From the NCBI RefSeq assembly GCF_964355755.1, contig NC_092673.1, forward strand, positions 5,461,001-5,525,000: a DNA stretch of 64,000 nucleotides, given 5' to 3'. The notes below the pieces were generated by a model. The model had not been told where the DNA came from and searched no databases. It saw only the letters and a list, made by a program, of their open reading frames with translations. Origin of the DNA: Antedon mediterranea. Taxonomy: Eukaryota > Echinodermata > Crinoidea > Comatulida > Antedonidae. Below are positions 19,716 to 30,748 of this stretch, in pieces. The position numbers were made by a program, and so were the translations under genes. How positions within the stretch are numbered: position 1 is the stretch's first letter; each line of letters opens with the position of its first letter.

Positions 19716-22700
19716 TTAAAATAGTTTATAGTCAGTTAGGTCAGCCATAATTAATATACAATATACATTAATGATAATACAGGTAATGACTCCTCCACAT
19801 TTAATTAAAACTATTTGAGATTTATATGGTAGTAGATTGATATCTATGCATTTAGGAATATAAGCTGGCCAACGACACTTTGGGCAAATGTGGTTAAGCT
19901 CCAACCAAGGTTTAATGCACTCTTTATGGTGAATATGATTGCATGGTAACTTGGAACAAACTTGCTGACTGAATAGATCAAGACATATGCAACATTGGTC
20001 ACCATTAATATCATTCTCATCGTCATCGAGCAACTCGTCAAATTCCCCAGTTGGTAGTCTACCAATATAATCTGGTGAAAGAAATCTTAACCATCCCATC
20101 ATTGCCCAAAACTTATGTCGCAAATATTCTGGACGATGGTATTCATTTCGTGACTTTCCAAGCAAGAGAAGATAAAAATCTTCAGAAATTTTGTTTACCC
20201 AGTGCTGGTTTGATTCTAGCGAAACAGAATCAGATCTTGTAAGGTACAACGTAATGCCAATTGTAGAACAAATGATTAAAAATGGTACTAACAGAGAAAC
20301 AGGATTCTGTGAGTACATGAGAAGATCATTACGTATGTACCACATGAAGTAGGAAAGAAGTTTGGCAGGATTAGAAAGAGAAAATAAAATATTAACTATA
20401 ATAGATAATATAACATACTTTACACTTGTTAATGTTAAAAAAAACAAGCGTCTGAAAATACCACCTCGTGTTAAACAGAACTCTAAAAGGCAAAGACTGT
20501 TATAAAGCAAAAACTCACCACGATAAAAAACATCAGGGTTTAAAGTTTGTATGTAAAAATATAAGTTCCTATATTCTAAAAATTCTCCATGTTGGTTACC
20601 ATATTGTAATTGACCTTCTGGGGTTAGAATTACTATAGAAGGCACTTTTACAGATTGGGAACTTTTTGGAAACCAAAATCTCCTTTTTGGGGTTGATATG
20701 AATGCAAACTGATGCATTCCTGAAAACATATTAGCAAGCCTTGTAAAAAAAAGGGGTGGGGTTTCAGCTTTTGAGAAGTAGGCAACTTTAATTTGCAAAT
20801 CATAATTTTTTTCATTTGCCTTGTCCATCCCTTGCTGAACAGTTTGGAAATCATTCTTTTTTTTGTTTGCCTTGTCCATCCATTGCCAAACAGATTTAGG
20901 ATTGTAAAATCTTGTCACCTTTGGTTTTAAATGATTGTTTATTCTCCCAAATATGTACTCTGGTGAGTGTGATTCATAGATGTATTTTTCAGATTGAGAA
21001 ATAACGAGTAAAATACTTGGTTTGTTCCATTGCTTTGAGTCACATAACCTGAGAAATAAACAAAATAGTATATTTCAATATTTATTATTCAAATTAGTCA
21101 AATTTGTCTTGATTTGTACATATTTGTTGTCCCTAACAGGACTAGGTTTAAGGCCAATTTACACAGACGACTGATAACGATAAACGGAAAACCGCATAGC
21201 TTGTCCCACATAGAATCTAGCCTGAGTGGAAACCTCCCATTTTGTGTAAATGGTCAAAAGAAATAACAGATTCTATATTTTTATTACTGTTACGAGTTAC
21301 CGCTCGTCTGTGTAAATTGCCTTTACTTTACATCCGTCCGCAATCAATCGCCTACTCCATAAATAAAGACCTAACTTTTTCCGCAGGCCAGCTCTCGCTA
21401 GATGTTTGGTGTTTCGCCTTTGGAACTGAAGACCTGAGTTCGCGTTTGGTGATAAAAAAACAAAAGTCATCTACTGAGACTTGAACTCACAAAGATTAGT
21501 CCACATCATCACGAGACAACTTTTTACCTGCTGCGCCACGTAACTTGCTTGAAGAAATTAATCAACTAAACTATTTAAACTATGCATACATAGCGCCCTC
21601 ATTTGTTATTTGCCCCCTATAGATGTGACGAAAAAGACCGTTTGTGATTGGTCAATACTCAAGGTAGTAACCTGGTAGGCCTACGCATGGTGCGCTGAAC
21701 ATCCGGTGATTCGGCTTGAAGAAATATTATTCGGCCTACCTGATAATAATAATGTAGGCTTATTGATGAAAATTCTTCTGTTATTATTTAAACGACCTAG
21801 GCCTATAGGTGAATATTTTATTTCCAAGGAATCATTAATTATTAATATCTGTATATTATTCTTCGCAAGGTAAAGTGAATGCAACACCTAACTATAGTAT
21901 AGGCAGGGTTATTACATAAAGGAGGCCTAGCTACCCGACCCCGTAGATATTCTACTTGTTGCTATATAATATAACATATATCGCCTTTATATCGGTAAAA
22001 TATAAGATTTGACATCCACTCGGGAATGATATTATGCTCTCGAGAATTATATTTCCCTCAGCTAGCCCTGTGGGAAATATATATTCCCTCGAGGCTAGGA
22101 AAATATCATTCCCTCGGGGATGTCAAATCTAATATATTACCTCTAAGCAGGCAATATCTGTATAATATAATTCACTTACTGTTTATTTGTAGTGCAATTG
22201 ACAGTTGCTGTATTTATATGAAAGTAGTTGGCCTTTCTTTCAATTTTTTCCCATTGCCTTTTAGTCATTAAATTTTGCGTTCCACTAGGAACAATCTGAA
22301 AAATATTTCAACCCTAATCATTCCAATATTTCATTACTCCAAATGACCCAAGATGTTCTTTATAAACTTTTTCAATAAAACATAACAAAATTATTATTTT
22401 GAACTCAAAAAGCATCTGGCATCTGCTGGTTTAGCATCATTGGAAGATTCAATATGAATAAAAAAATAGTTTATTCAGTAGATATGAAGCAGTCTGCTTT
22501 AGTTAGTCATCTTTTCACAAAATGATATTGAATAGACTTCAACGTACCTGAATGACCCATACACCATTTGCTATCCTATTATTAAAGTGTACACTGGATC
22601 TAAACGTTTTTGAGTGACTGTTTGTATCAGGTGCGTACAGCGCTCCTTCAAGAACTTCACCTGTAAAATTTGTGCTTCATTAATTAAATAATTAAATTTG

Positions 22701-24167
22701 TATCGTGGATAGCCTCTTTCAAGTGCTTAAAGCTCCTTCTACACTCTACAAAAAAAGTGTGATGTGCCCAAATATGGTAGTGATATGCTTAAATATGGTA
22801 GTGATATGACATCATAATCATGTCCATATATGGGCACGTCACATTTTTTGTCCCATAAAGTTTGATAGTGTAGACAAAGCTTAAGTACTTAAGATGATTT
22901 GGCAATACCATTCCACATTTACATTTGTAAGATTCAGAACTTTAAAATGTTACAATAGTATTCAAAAGATATAGAATTGTTATTATGACAAAATCTGTAA
23001 ATTTCCAGCTATGTCACAACCTAATACATTTTAAAAACCAGTTTTCACATCTTTAAAATGTCATTGTTAACTGACAGGCCTACCTGATTGGTCAACTAAG
23101 TTTGCAAGGTCAATCTTCGTAACAACATTGTCGTAGTCTACACCTGTCCTATCTAAAATCTTCTTCAACTGTGTGGTGTTTAACAGAGTCGGATCCATGA
23201 CATCGGAAGACCAGAATTTCGTTTTCCGTAACACGAAACTGAGCAAAAGCATAAAGACTCCTATAAATAACACTTTTGCGATGAATAAGCATATTTCTTT
23301 AGCCAAAAACTTTGTGATTTCCTTTTTAATAGCTGAAGAAAATAAAATATAATTTAATTACAACCATAAAGTATAGATATTTCTAATTTTTAAAAAAAAC
23401 AACAAATGAGTAAAAGTATTTCGCTTTTACTATGCTAATCATAATATGAATAAGTTTTATCTTAATCTTGTATGTACTTCTAGTATTCCAGTAGATATAG
23501 CAGCAGGGAGTGGTGTATGCGCATACTCTTGTTGAACAAAAATGATGGGAGAAAATGAATGCAATAATGCTGCAATTTTAAAGACCCAGTATTGTCAGAA
23601 AGCACTTCCTGATAAACATTCTAAATGTTTAGAACCTACAGGGGTCCTATATGCCCCGCCCCGCCCTGCCACAGACCACATCCCTCCCCTCTCCAACCAA
23701 ATGGTGGAGTTTCACAAATTTCAAATCTCTCAGGTTAGTAACTTTGAGATGGCGATTTTGATTGATATTGGTAAAAAGTTAATTATTTTGGCACACATGA
23801 TCATCAACATATACTGGTGATTATCGTAAAAGAATACCTACATAAAAACAACTTCAGACTTGGGAAAGTGTACAACTGTATAATGTTGCAAATGTTAGGC
23901 GTGGCACAGACTGCATGATACATTTTCATTACATTGTCAATACCAAGATAAAAAAATACATATTTGCATAAAATAAAGGATGTTGCTCAGAGAACTAAGA
24001 TAACATCCCTGCATCTCTCTTCTAACAGAATGGCTATTTTTACTGCAGTTTCAAGATGGTGAAATACAAAATGGCTGACCAGGAAGTCAAGATCAAAAGT
24101 GTAATGAATGAACATTTGTTACTATTTCTACATCTAAAAAATGACAAAAATTATAGTACTTACACAT
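19716..24167 (-). CDS. RNF103-like RING protein B, 604 aa, five coding exons
   Basis: Coding exons on minus: 24167-24164 (ATG T only), 23332-23084, 22660-22548, 22295-22180, 21048-19716; 605 codons with the stop. Exon phases equal those of RNF103, and the 116-bp exon has the same length. An N-terminal hydrophobic segment is followed by the family block SSDVMDPTLLNTTQLKKIL, a luminal part, middle membrane segments, and RING-H2 at about 513-552 (CCIC...LPCNHIHHKEC...CPKCRWPAY). Unlike RNF103, a hydrophobic segment (about 572-595) follows the RING. A tandem duplicate is the simplest origin. The acidic Ser-rich linker before the RING is short here. An untranslated part of the first exon reaches 24198. 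Confidence 0.87.
21148..21333. mobile_element. MITE family D copy (TTTACACAGACGA ends), intron of paralogue B
   Basis: AAGGCCAATTTACACAGACGA and its counterpart TCGTCTGTGTAAATTGCC form inverted ends around a 185-bp element with AGCTTGTCCCACATAGAATC and AACAGATTCTATATTTTTAT inside. A second copy, split by another element, lies at about 48983-49345. Confidence 0.75.
21470..21545 (-). mobile_element. tRNA-derived SINE head or tRNA pseudogene
   Basis: On the minus strand GTGGCGCAGCAGG resembles an A box and GAGTTCAAGTCTC a B box with T-arm pairing, followed by TTTTG. Acceptor pairing is poor, so it is not called a tRNA. Confidence 0.5.
22727..22884. mobile_element. MITE family A copy (paralogue B intron)
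   Basis: Ends TTAAAGCTCCTTCTACACT and AGTGTAGACAAAGCTTAA. The interior has two GTGCCCAAATATGGTAGTGA-like units and CATGTCCATATATGGGCAC. Confidence 0.8.
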
Positions 24168-24198
24168 TTCTGAATTCTTAGTCCCTTACGGTGTGATT

Positions 24199-27048
24199 CT
24201 GCAAATAAAATTAGTAAAATCAAGATAGCTCATGTTAACACTGTTAAATAAAATATCAGTATTTCTTTATACATAAATATGCATATTTACAGTAATTAGT
24301 CGGATGAATAATAATAATAATCTAGCCTCTATTGTATTGATTACAATTGCTTCAATTACTATTACTTGCCTTGATTCCTAAATTCAATGCTAATCAAACA
24401 GTTATAAAATTCTATTCTCAATATAAGTTGGTATGTAAAGCAACACAATAGTACTATACCGAACTAATATGTTGAAATGGCTGACATTCGATACGACCTG
24501 TTCAATACCAGAAATTTTCATTGCGGGATATTATTGTATTTGACCAATGAAATACAAGAATTACCTTCAATGCAAGAGTTCAACGTAGCTTAGCCAATAA
24601 AACAAAATATTAAAGCACATTGCGGGGAAAAAAAACAGAAGACATTGGTTTTCTAGACAAAGCCAATGAAAAATAAGAACTTCTATTTTTGGCTTGTTAC
24701 CAGACAAAACCTAAAAGAATTTTTAAAACAAGATTGTTAATATAAATGAAATAATTTAGGATACAAGAGTAGGCTATGTATGTCTCTATACAGCACATAT
24801 ATATATATAAATAAATTATCTAGAACGTGATAATACCTAACATGAAACATTATTTTAAAAGAACAAATATTTTCAGGGCTTTTCAGCAACTGGGACGGCG
24901 CGTAATGACACAAGCATGAAGAATTTGAGCAATCACGACACGATGGATAATCCAAACTGTCGCTTGTGATTGGTCGCGCTTGCATTGTGCGTATGTTGGT
25001 GCGTTTCATAAAAGTGGGTGTTAAGCATTAGTGTCCAACCTATCCCATCCTACATCGAGTAGTGTCAACTTGCGGATGTCCGAGTCATCCACCCTTATAA
25101 ATGCTAACTTTGTTCCCTAACTTTTCCTACCACCACTATAATGATTTGTTTTACACTGTTGCAGTTGAAAAGAAATAAAACAACATATTTTTTTGCTATT
25201 TACAAAATATACATTTAATAAGAAAAAAGGCTATAATTCTATGAAAATTATTTACAGAATAACTGAATTTGACAACATGAGTAAATTTAATTATTAATTT
25301 TAAAATCATGTTAATTTTTTTTATTTTCTTTAAAAATTTAAAGTATTTTTATTGACATGCCAAATTATTTACGTTATATTTACAAAATATAATATACATC
25401 TATTTTATGGATGGCAAGTACATGCAGTTTAGGTCTATTTACAACAAAATAATTATTTAAAGCTAATATATAATTCTAACACAATAAAACTTTATAATAT
25501 AAAAATGAAAGCTTTGTTTTTTATTTATCGATTTGACTGTTAAAGCTCAGGTACAGGCATGAATTTTAAACATAATATCTGCTTAATTGTACATAAATCA
25601 ATCATTTGTAATAGAAATCAAGATGAAAAAACATTAATTTCCCTTTAAATGGTCAAATACAAAATTTGGCAAAATTCTGCTATAAAAACCAGGAAGACTT
25701 TTTTTCAGTATAACATGTCTGGTGACTCCCTAGAAGGTGAAAAAAAGATGGTGGATATAAGGTGGATAATTTTTGTTATAGCATGAAAATAAAACTCTGA
25801 AGTTGAATAAAAATACCAGAAACGTAAAATTCAAGTTATATTACCTATATTTAGTCATCTGATTTTTTATCACACTGTTTATTTTTCATAGTTTTTTAAA
25901 AATGCCTCTCTATTTACAACATTTGTGTACAAAAGAATATAGATTTTGCTGTGTAATTTCAACTATCCCCCCACTGATGAGAAAATGCTTATTTTCAAAA
26001 AGCTTGTGTAACACAAATAAAATCCCAAAACTTATGAAACATAGGGGAAACTATAGATGTATGATCAATAGAAATGTTTTGCCCGCACCTGGCCTTTAAA
26101 AACATTCAAAAAAATGAATTACTTTCACTAATATATAAGCACCATTCTAGAAACATTGACGTAGAAACTTACAAAATTGACGTAGACACTTACAAAAAAA
26201 CCATAAACTTAAGTGAATTAATGACCCCAAAAAGGCTTTCCCAACATTCAAGATTCAAGATTCAAGAAATTTTATTTGTCCATAAAAATGGAAATTCACT
26301 TTGCTTGGTAGATTAAAACAACAGTATTGCAACATTTTCCTAATCTTGCTATAATAGACATTTTGTTAAAATTAGCACCTCATTTGTGTTATAAATAGAA
26401 TATATACTTAATTTAGGCTATGTGTAGGTCAATGAGAAAAAAAATACCAAAAAGACAAATTGAAAATTGGTTTTCTTAAACAAACAAAAACACTAAAATA
26501 TTAAAACCAAGCACCTTGCATGTATTTAGCACGAACACTTACAGGCTCTTAAATAACTAATAACAAAGTCGTCCATACAACTACTAAATTCAACTGTTTT
26601 CTATAACATTTTATATTTACTTAATTGCAAAAGTACCAGGTTTGTATAACTGCAAATAATAATAACTCGTCACTAGGATGAACTTTTATTTATAAACCAT
26701 CCAATTTGGTATACTATACTAATGTATTTCCAACTTAAAGTTGATAAAAAGAGCGTCGGCTTACATAAAAAAATTAATTACAACATGTCAAAAACACATG
26801 ACAGCTTAGAATTCACTGCCAAAATAAAAATTATGGACAACAATTCGTTGTGTGTTAAGAAAATGTACTATTGTATAATATTCAGCTTTTAAACATAAAA
26901 TAAATGACTAAATGTTGGATACAAATAGACCACTGTTGACAATCAGATGGTTTTGGCTTTTTAGCAACGCATTGTTCAAAACAAAAAAGAAATAAAGTAA
27001 GGTACTACAATTACAGAATAGGAGCAAAGAGAATCATATTCAGAGGGT
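24199..27048. other. Gene-free region upstream of paralogue B
   Basis: No gene is supported. 24880-25020 is relatively G+C rich (GATTGGTCGCGCTTGC) and may be the promoter of paralogue B. Most of 25100-27000 is A+T rich. Open frames at 24737-25009, 25902-26099 and 26074-26316 have no domain or splice support. Confidence 0.5.
26248..26316. repeat. Non-LTR retroposon 3' tail-like segment
   Basis: ATTCAAGATTCAAGATTCAAG followed by AAATTTTATTTGTCCATAAA and a GGAAATTCACTTTGCTTGGT stretch resembles the 3' end of L2/CR1-type elements. No body is attached. Confidence 0.45.
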
Positions 27049-27049
27049 T

Positions 27050-30000
27050 ATAAAGATTGGCTAGCATCAATTTGTATTGACTAGCATACTGTATACCGAT
27101 AAAACAAGATATTAAGTACTCGATTGGGAGGACAAGGAGGGTAAAGAATTGCAAGCATCACTTTGACTAAGCATATTGTAGCAACAGTTAAAACAAGATA
27201 TTAAGTACTAAATAGATTGGGAGGACAAGGAGGGGTAAAGAATTGCAAGCATCACTTTGACTAAGCATATTGTAGCGACAGTTAAAACAAGATATTAAGT
27301 ACTCAACTAGATTGGGAGGACAAGGAGGGGTAAAGAATTGCAAGCATCACTTTGACTAAGCATATTGTAGCGACAGTTAAAACAAGATATTAAGTACTAA
27401 ATAGATTGGGAGGACATCGAGGGGTAAAGAATTGCAAGCATCACTTTGACTAAGCATATTGTAGCAACAGTTAAAACAAGATATTAAGTACTAAATAGAT
27501 TGGGAGGACAAGGAGGGGTAAAGAATTGCAAGCATCACTTTGACTAAGCATATTGTAGCAACAGTTAAAACAAGATATTAAGTACTAAATAGATTGGGAG
27601 GACATCGAGGGGTAAAGAATTGCAAGCATCACTTTGACTAAGCATATTGTAGCAACAGTTAAAACAAGATATTAAGTACTCGATTGGGAGGACAAGGAGG
27701 GGTAAAGAATTGCAAGCATCACTTTGACTAAGCATATTGTAGCGACAGTTAAAACAAGATATTAAGTACTCAACTAGATTGGGAGGACAAGGAGGGGTAA
27801 AGAATTGCAAGCATCACTTTGACTAAGCATATTGTAGCGACAGTTAAAACAAGATATTAAGTACTAAATAGATTGGGAGGACATCGAGGGGTAAAGAATT
27901 GCAAGCATCACTTTGACTAAGCATATTGTAGCAACAGTTAAAACAAGATATTAAGTACTAGATTGGGAGGACAAGGAGGGGTAAAGAATTGCAAGCATCA
28001 CTTTGACTAAGCATATTGTAGCAACAGTTAAAACAAGATATTAAGTACTAGATTGGGAGGACAAGGAGGGGTAAAGAATTGCAAGCATCACTTTGACTAA
28101 GCATATTGTAGCAACAGTTAAAACAAGATATTAAGTACTAAATAGATTGGGAGGACAAGGAGGGGTAAAGAATTGCAAGCATCACTTTGACTAAGCATAT
28201 TGTAGCAACAGTTAAAACAAGATATTAAGTACTAAATAGATTGGGAGGACAAGGAGGGGTAAAGAATTGCAAGCATCACTTTGACTAAGCATATTGTAGC
28301 AACAGTTAAAACAAGATATTAAGTACTAAATAGATTGGGAGGACAAGGAGGGGTAAAGAATTGCAAGCATCACTTTGACTAAGCATATTGTAGCAACAGT
28401 TAAAACAAGATATTAAGTACTAAATAGATTGGGAGGACAAGGAGGGGTAAAGAATTGCAAGCATCACTTTGACTAAGCATATTGTAGCAACAGTTAAAAC
28501 AAGATATTAAGTACTCAAATAGATTGGGAGGACAAGGAGGGGTAAAGAATTGCAAGCATCACTTTGACTAAGCATATTGTAGCAACAGTTAAAACAAGAT
28601 ATTAAGTACTCAAATAGATTGGGAGGACAAGGAGGGGTAAAGAATTGCAAGCATCACTTTGACTAAGCATATTGTAGCAACAGTTAAAACAAGATATTAA
28701 GTACTCAAATAGATTGGGAGGACAAGGAGGGGTAAAGAATTGCAAGCATCACCCTGACTAAGCATATTGTAGCGACAGTTAAAACAAGATATTAAGTACT
28801 AAATAGATTGGGAGGACAAGGAGGGGTAAAGAATTGCAAGCATCACTTTGACTAAGCATATTGTAGCAACAGTTAAAACAAGATATTAAGTATTCAAATA
28901 GATTGGGAGGACAAGGAGGGGTAAAGAATTGCAAGCATCACTTTGACTAAGCATATTGTAGCAACAGTTAAAACAAGATATTAAGTACTCGATTGGAAGG
29001 ACAAGGAGTGGTAAAGAATTGCAAGCATCACTTTGACTAAGCATATTGTAGCAACAGTTAAAACAAGATATTAAGTACTCGATTGGAAGGACAAGGAGGG
29101 GTAAAGAATTGCAAGCATCACTTTGACTAAGCATATTGTAGTGACAGTTAAAACAAGATATTAAGTACTCAAATAGATTGGGAGGACAAGGAGGGGTAAA
29201 GAATTGCAAGCATCACTTTGACTAAGCATATTGTAGTGACAGTTAAAACAAGATATTAAGTACTCGATTGGGAGGACAAGGAGGGGTAAAGAATTGCAAG
29301 CATCACTTTGACTAAGCATATTGTAGTGACAGTTAAAACAAGATATTAAGTACTCAAATAGATTGGGAGGACAAGGAGGGGTAAAGAATTGCAAGCATCA
29401 CTTTGACTAAGCATATTGTAGCGACAGTTAAAACACGATATTAAGTACTAAATAGATTGGGAGGACATGGAGGGGTAAAGAATTGCAAGCATCACTTTGA
29501 CTATTAGTCAGCATATTGTAGCGACAGTTAAAACAAGATATTAAGTACTAAATAGATTGGGAGGACAAGGAGGGGTAAAGAATTGCAAGCATCACTTTGA
29601 CTAAGCATATTGTAGCAACAGTTAAAACAAGATATTAAGTACTCGATTGGGAGGACAAGGAGGGGTAAAGAATTGCAAGCATCACTTTGACTAAGCATAT
29701 TGTAGTGACAGTTAAAACAAGATATTAAGTACTCGATTGGGAGGACAAGGAGGGGTAAAGAATTGCAAGCATCACTTTGACTAAGCATATTGTAGTGACA
29801 GTTAAAACAAGATATTAAGTACTCGATTGGGAGGACAAGGAGGGGTAAAGAATTGCAAGCATCACTTTGACTAAGCATATTGTAGTGACAGTTAAAACAA
29901 GATATTAAGTACTCGATTGGGAGGACAAGGAGGGGTAAAGAATTGCAAGCATCACTTCGACTAAGCATATTGTAGTGACAGTTAAAACAAGATATTAAGT

Positions 30001-30748
30001 ACTCAAATAGATTGGGAGGACAAGGAGGGGTAAAGAATTGCAAGCATCACTTTGACTAAGCATATTGTAGCAACAGTTAAAACAAGATATTAAGTACTAA
30101 ATAGATTGGGAGGACAAGGAGGGGTAAAGAATTGCAAGCATCACTTTGACTAAGCATATTGTAGCAACAGTTAAAACAAGATATTAAGTACTAACTAGAT
30201 TGGAAGGACAAGGAGGGGTAAAGAATTGCAAGCATCACTTTGACTAAGCATATTGTAGTGACAGTTAAAACAAGATATTAAGTACTCAAATAGATTGGGA
30301 GGACAAGGAGGGGTAAAGAATTGCAAGCATCACTTTGACTAAGCATATTGTAGCAACAGTTAAAACAAGATATTAAGTACTCGATTGGAAGGACAAGGAG
30401 TGGTAAAGAATTGCAAGCATCACTTTGACTAAGCATATTGTAGCAACAGTTAAAACAAGATATTAAGTACTCGATTGGAAGGACAAGGAGGGGTAAAGAA
30501 TTGCAAGCATCACTTTGACTAAGCATATTGTAGTGACAGTTAAAACAAGATATTAAGTATTCAAATAGATTGGGAGGACAAGGAGGGGTAAAGAATTGCA
30601 AGCATCACTTTGACTAAGCATATTGTAGCGACAGTTAAAACAAGATATTAAGTATTCAAATAGATTGGGAGGACAAGGAGGGGTAAAGAATTGCAAGCAT
30701 CACTTTGACTAAGCATATTGTAGCGACAGTTAAAACAAGATATTAAGT
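27050..30748. repeat. Tandem satellite, about 39 units of about 90-95 bp
   Basis: The landmark ATTGCAAGCATCAC occurs 39 times by my count. Two unit lengths mix: about 94-95 bp (spacer AAATAGATT) and about 89-90 bp (spacer CGATT or AGATT). Units are highly alike, with a few recurrent variants (TAGCAAC, TAGCGAC, TAGTGAC). A diverged edge unit lies at 27050-27110. The right end runs into the last codons of RNF103-like C. Minus-strand open frames of up to 171 codons occur only where 90-bp units adjoin (30 codons per unit), so they are products of period length and not regarded as genes. Confidence 0.95.

Noticed and set aside
23542-23820. 92-codon plus-strand frame in a paralogue B intron
   Set aside because: No domain, no splice partners, opposite strand within an intron.
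27565-30601. Minus-strand open frames encoding repeated SLPLLVLPIEYLISCFNC-type peptides
   Set aside because: They follow satellite unit length (90 bp) and break wherever a 94-95-bp unit occurs; no start context or splice signal supports a gene.
27098-30748. CRISPR-like array
   Set aside because: Whole ~90-bp units are repeated with no unique spacers, in animal DNA; this is a satellite.
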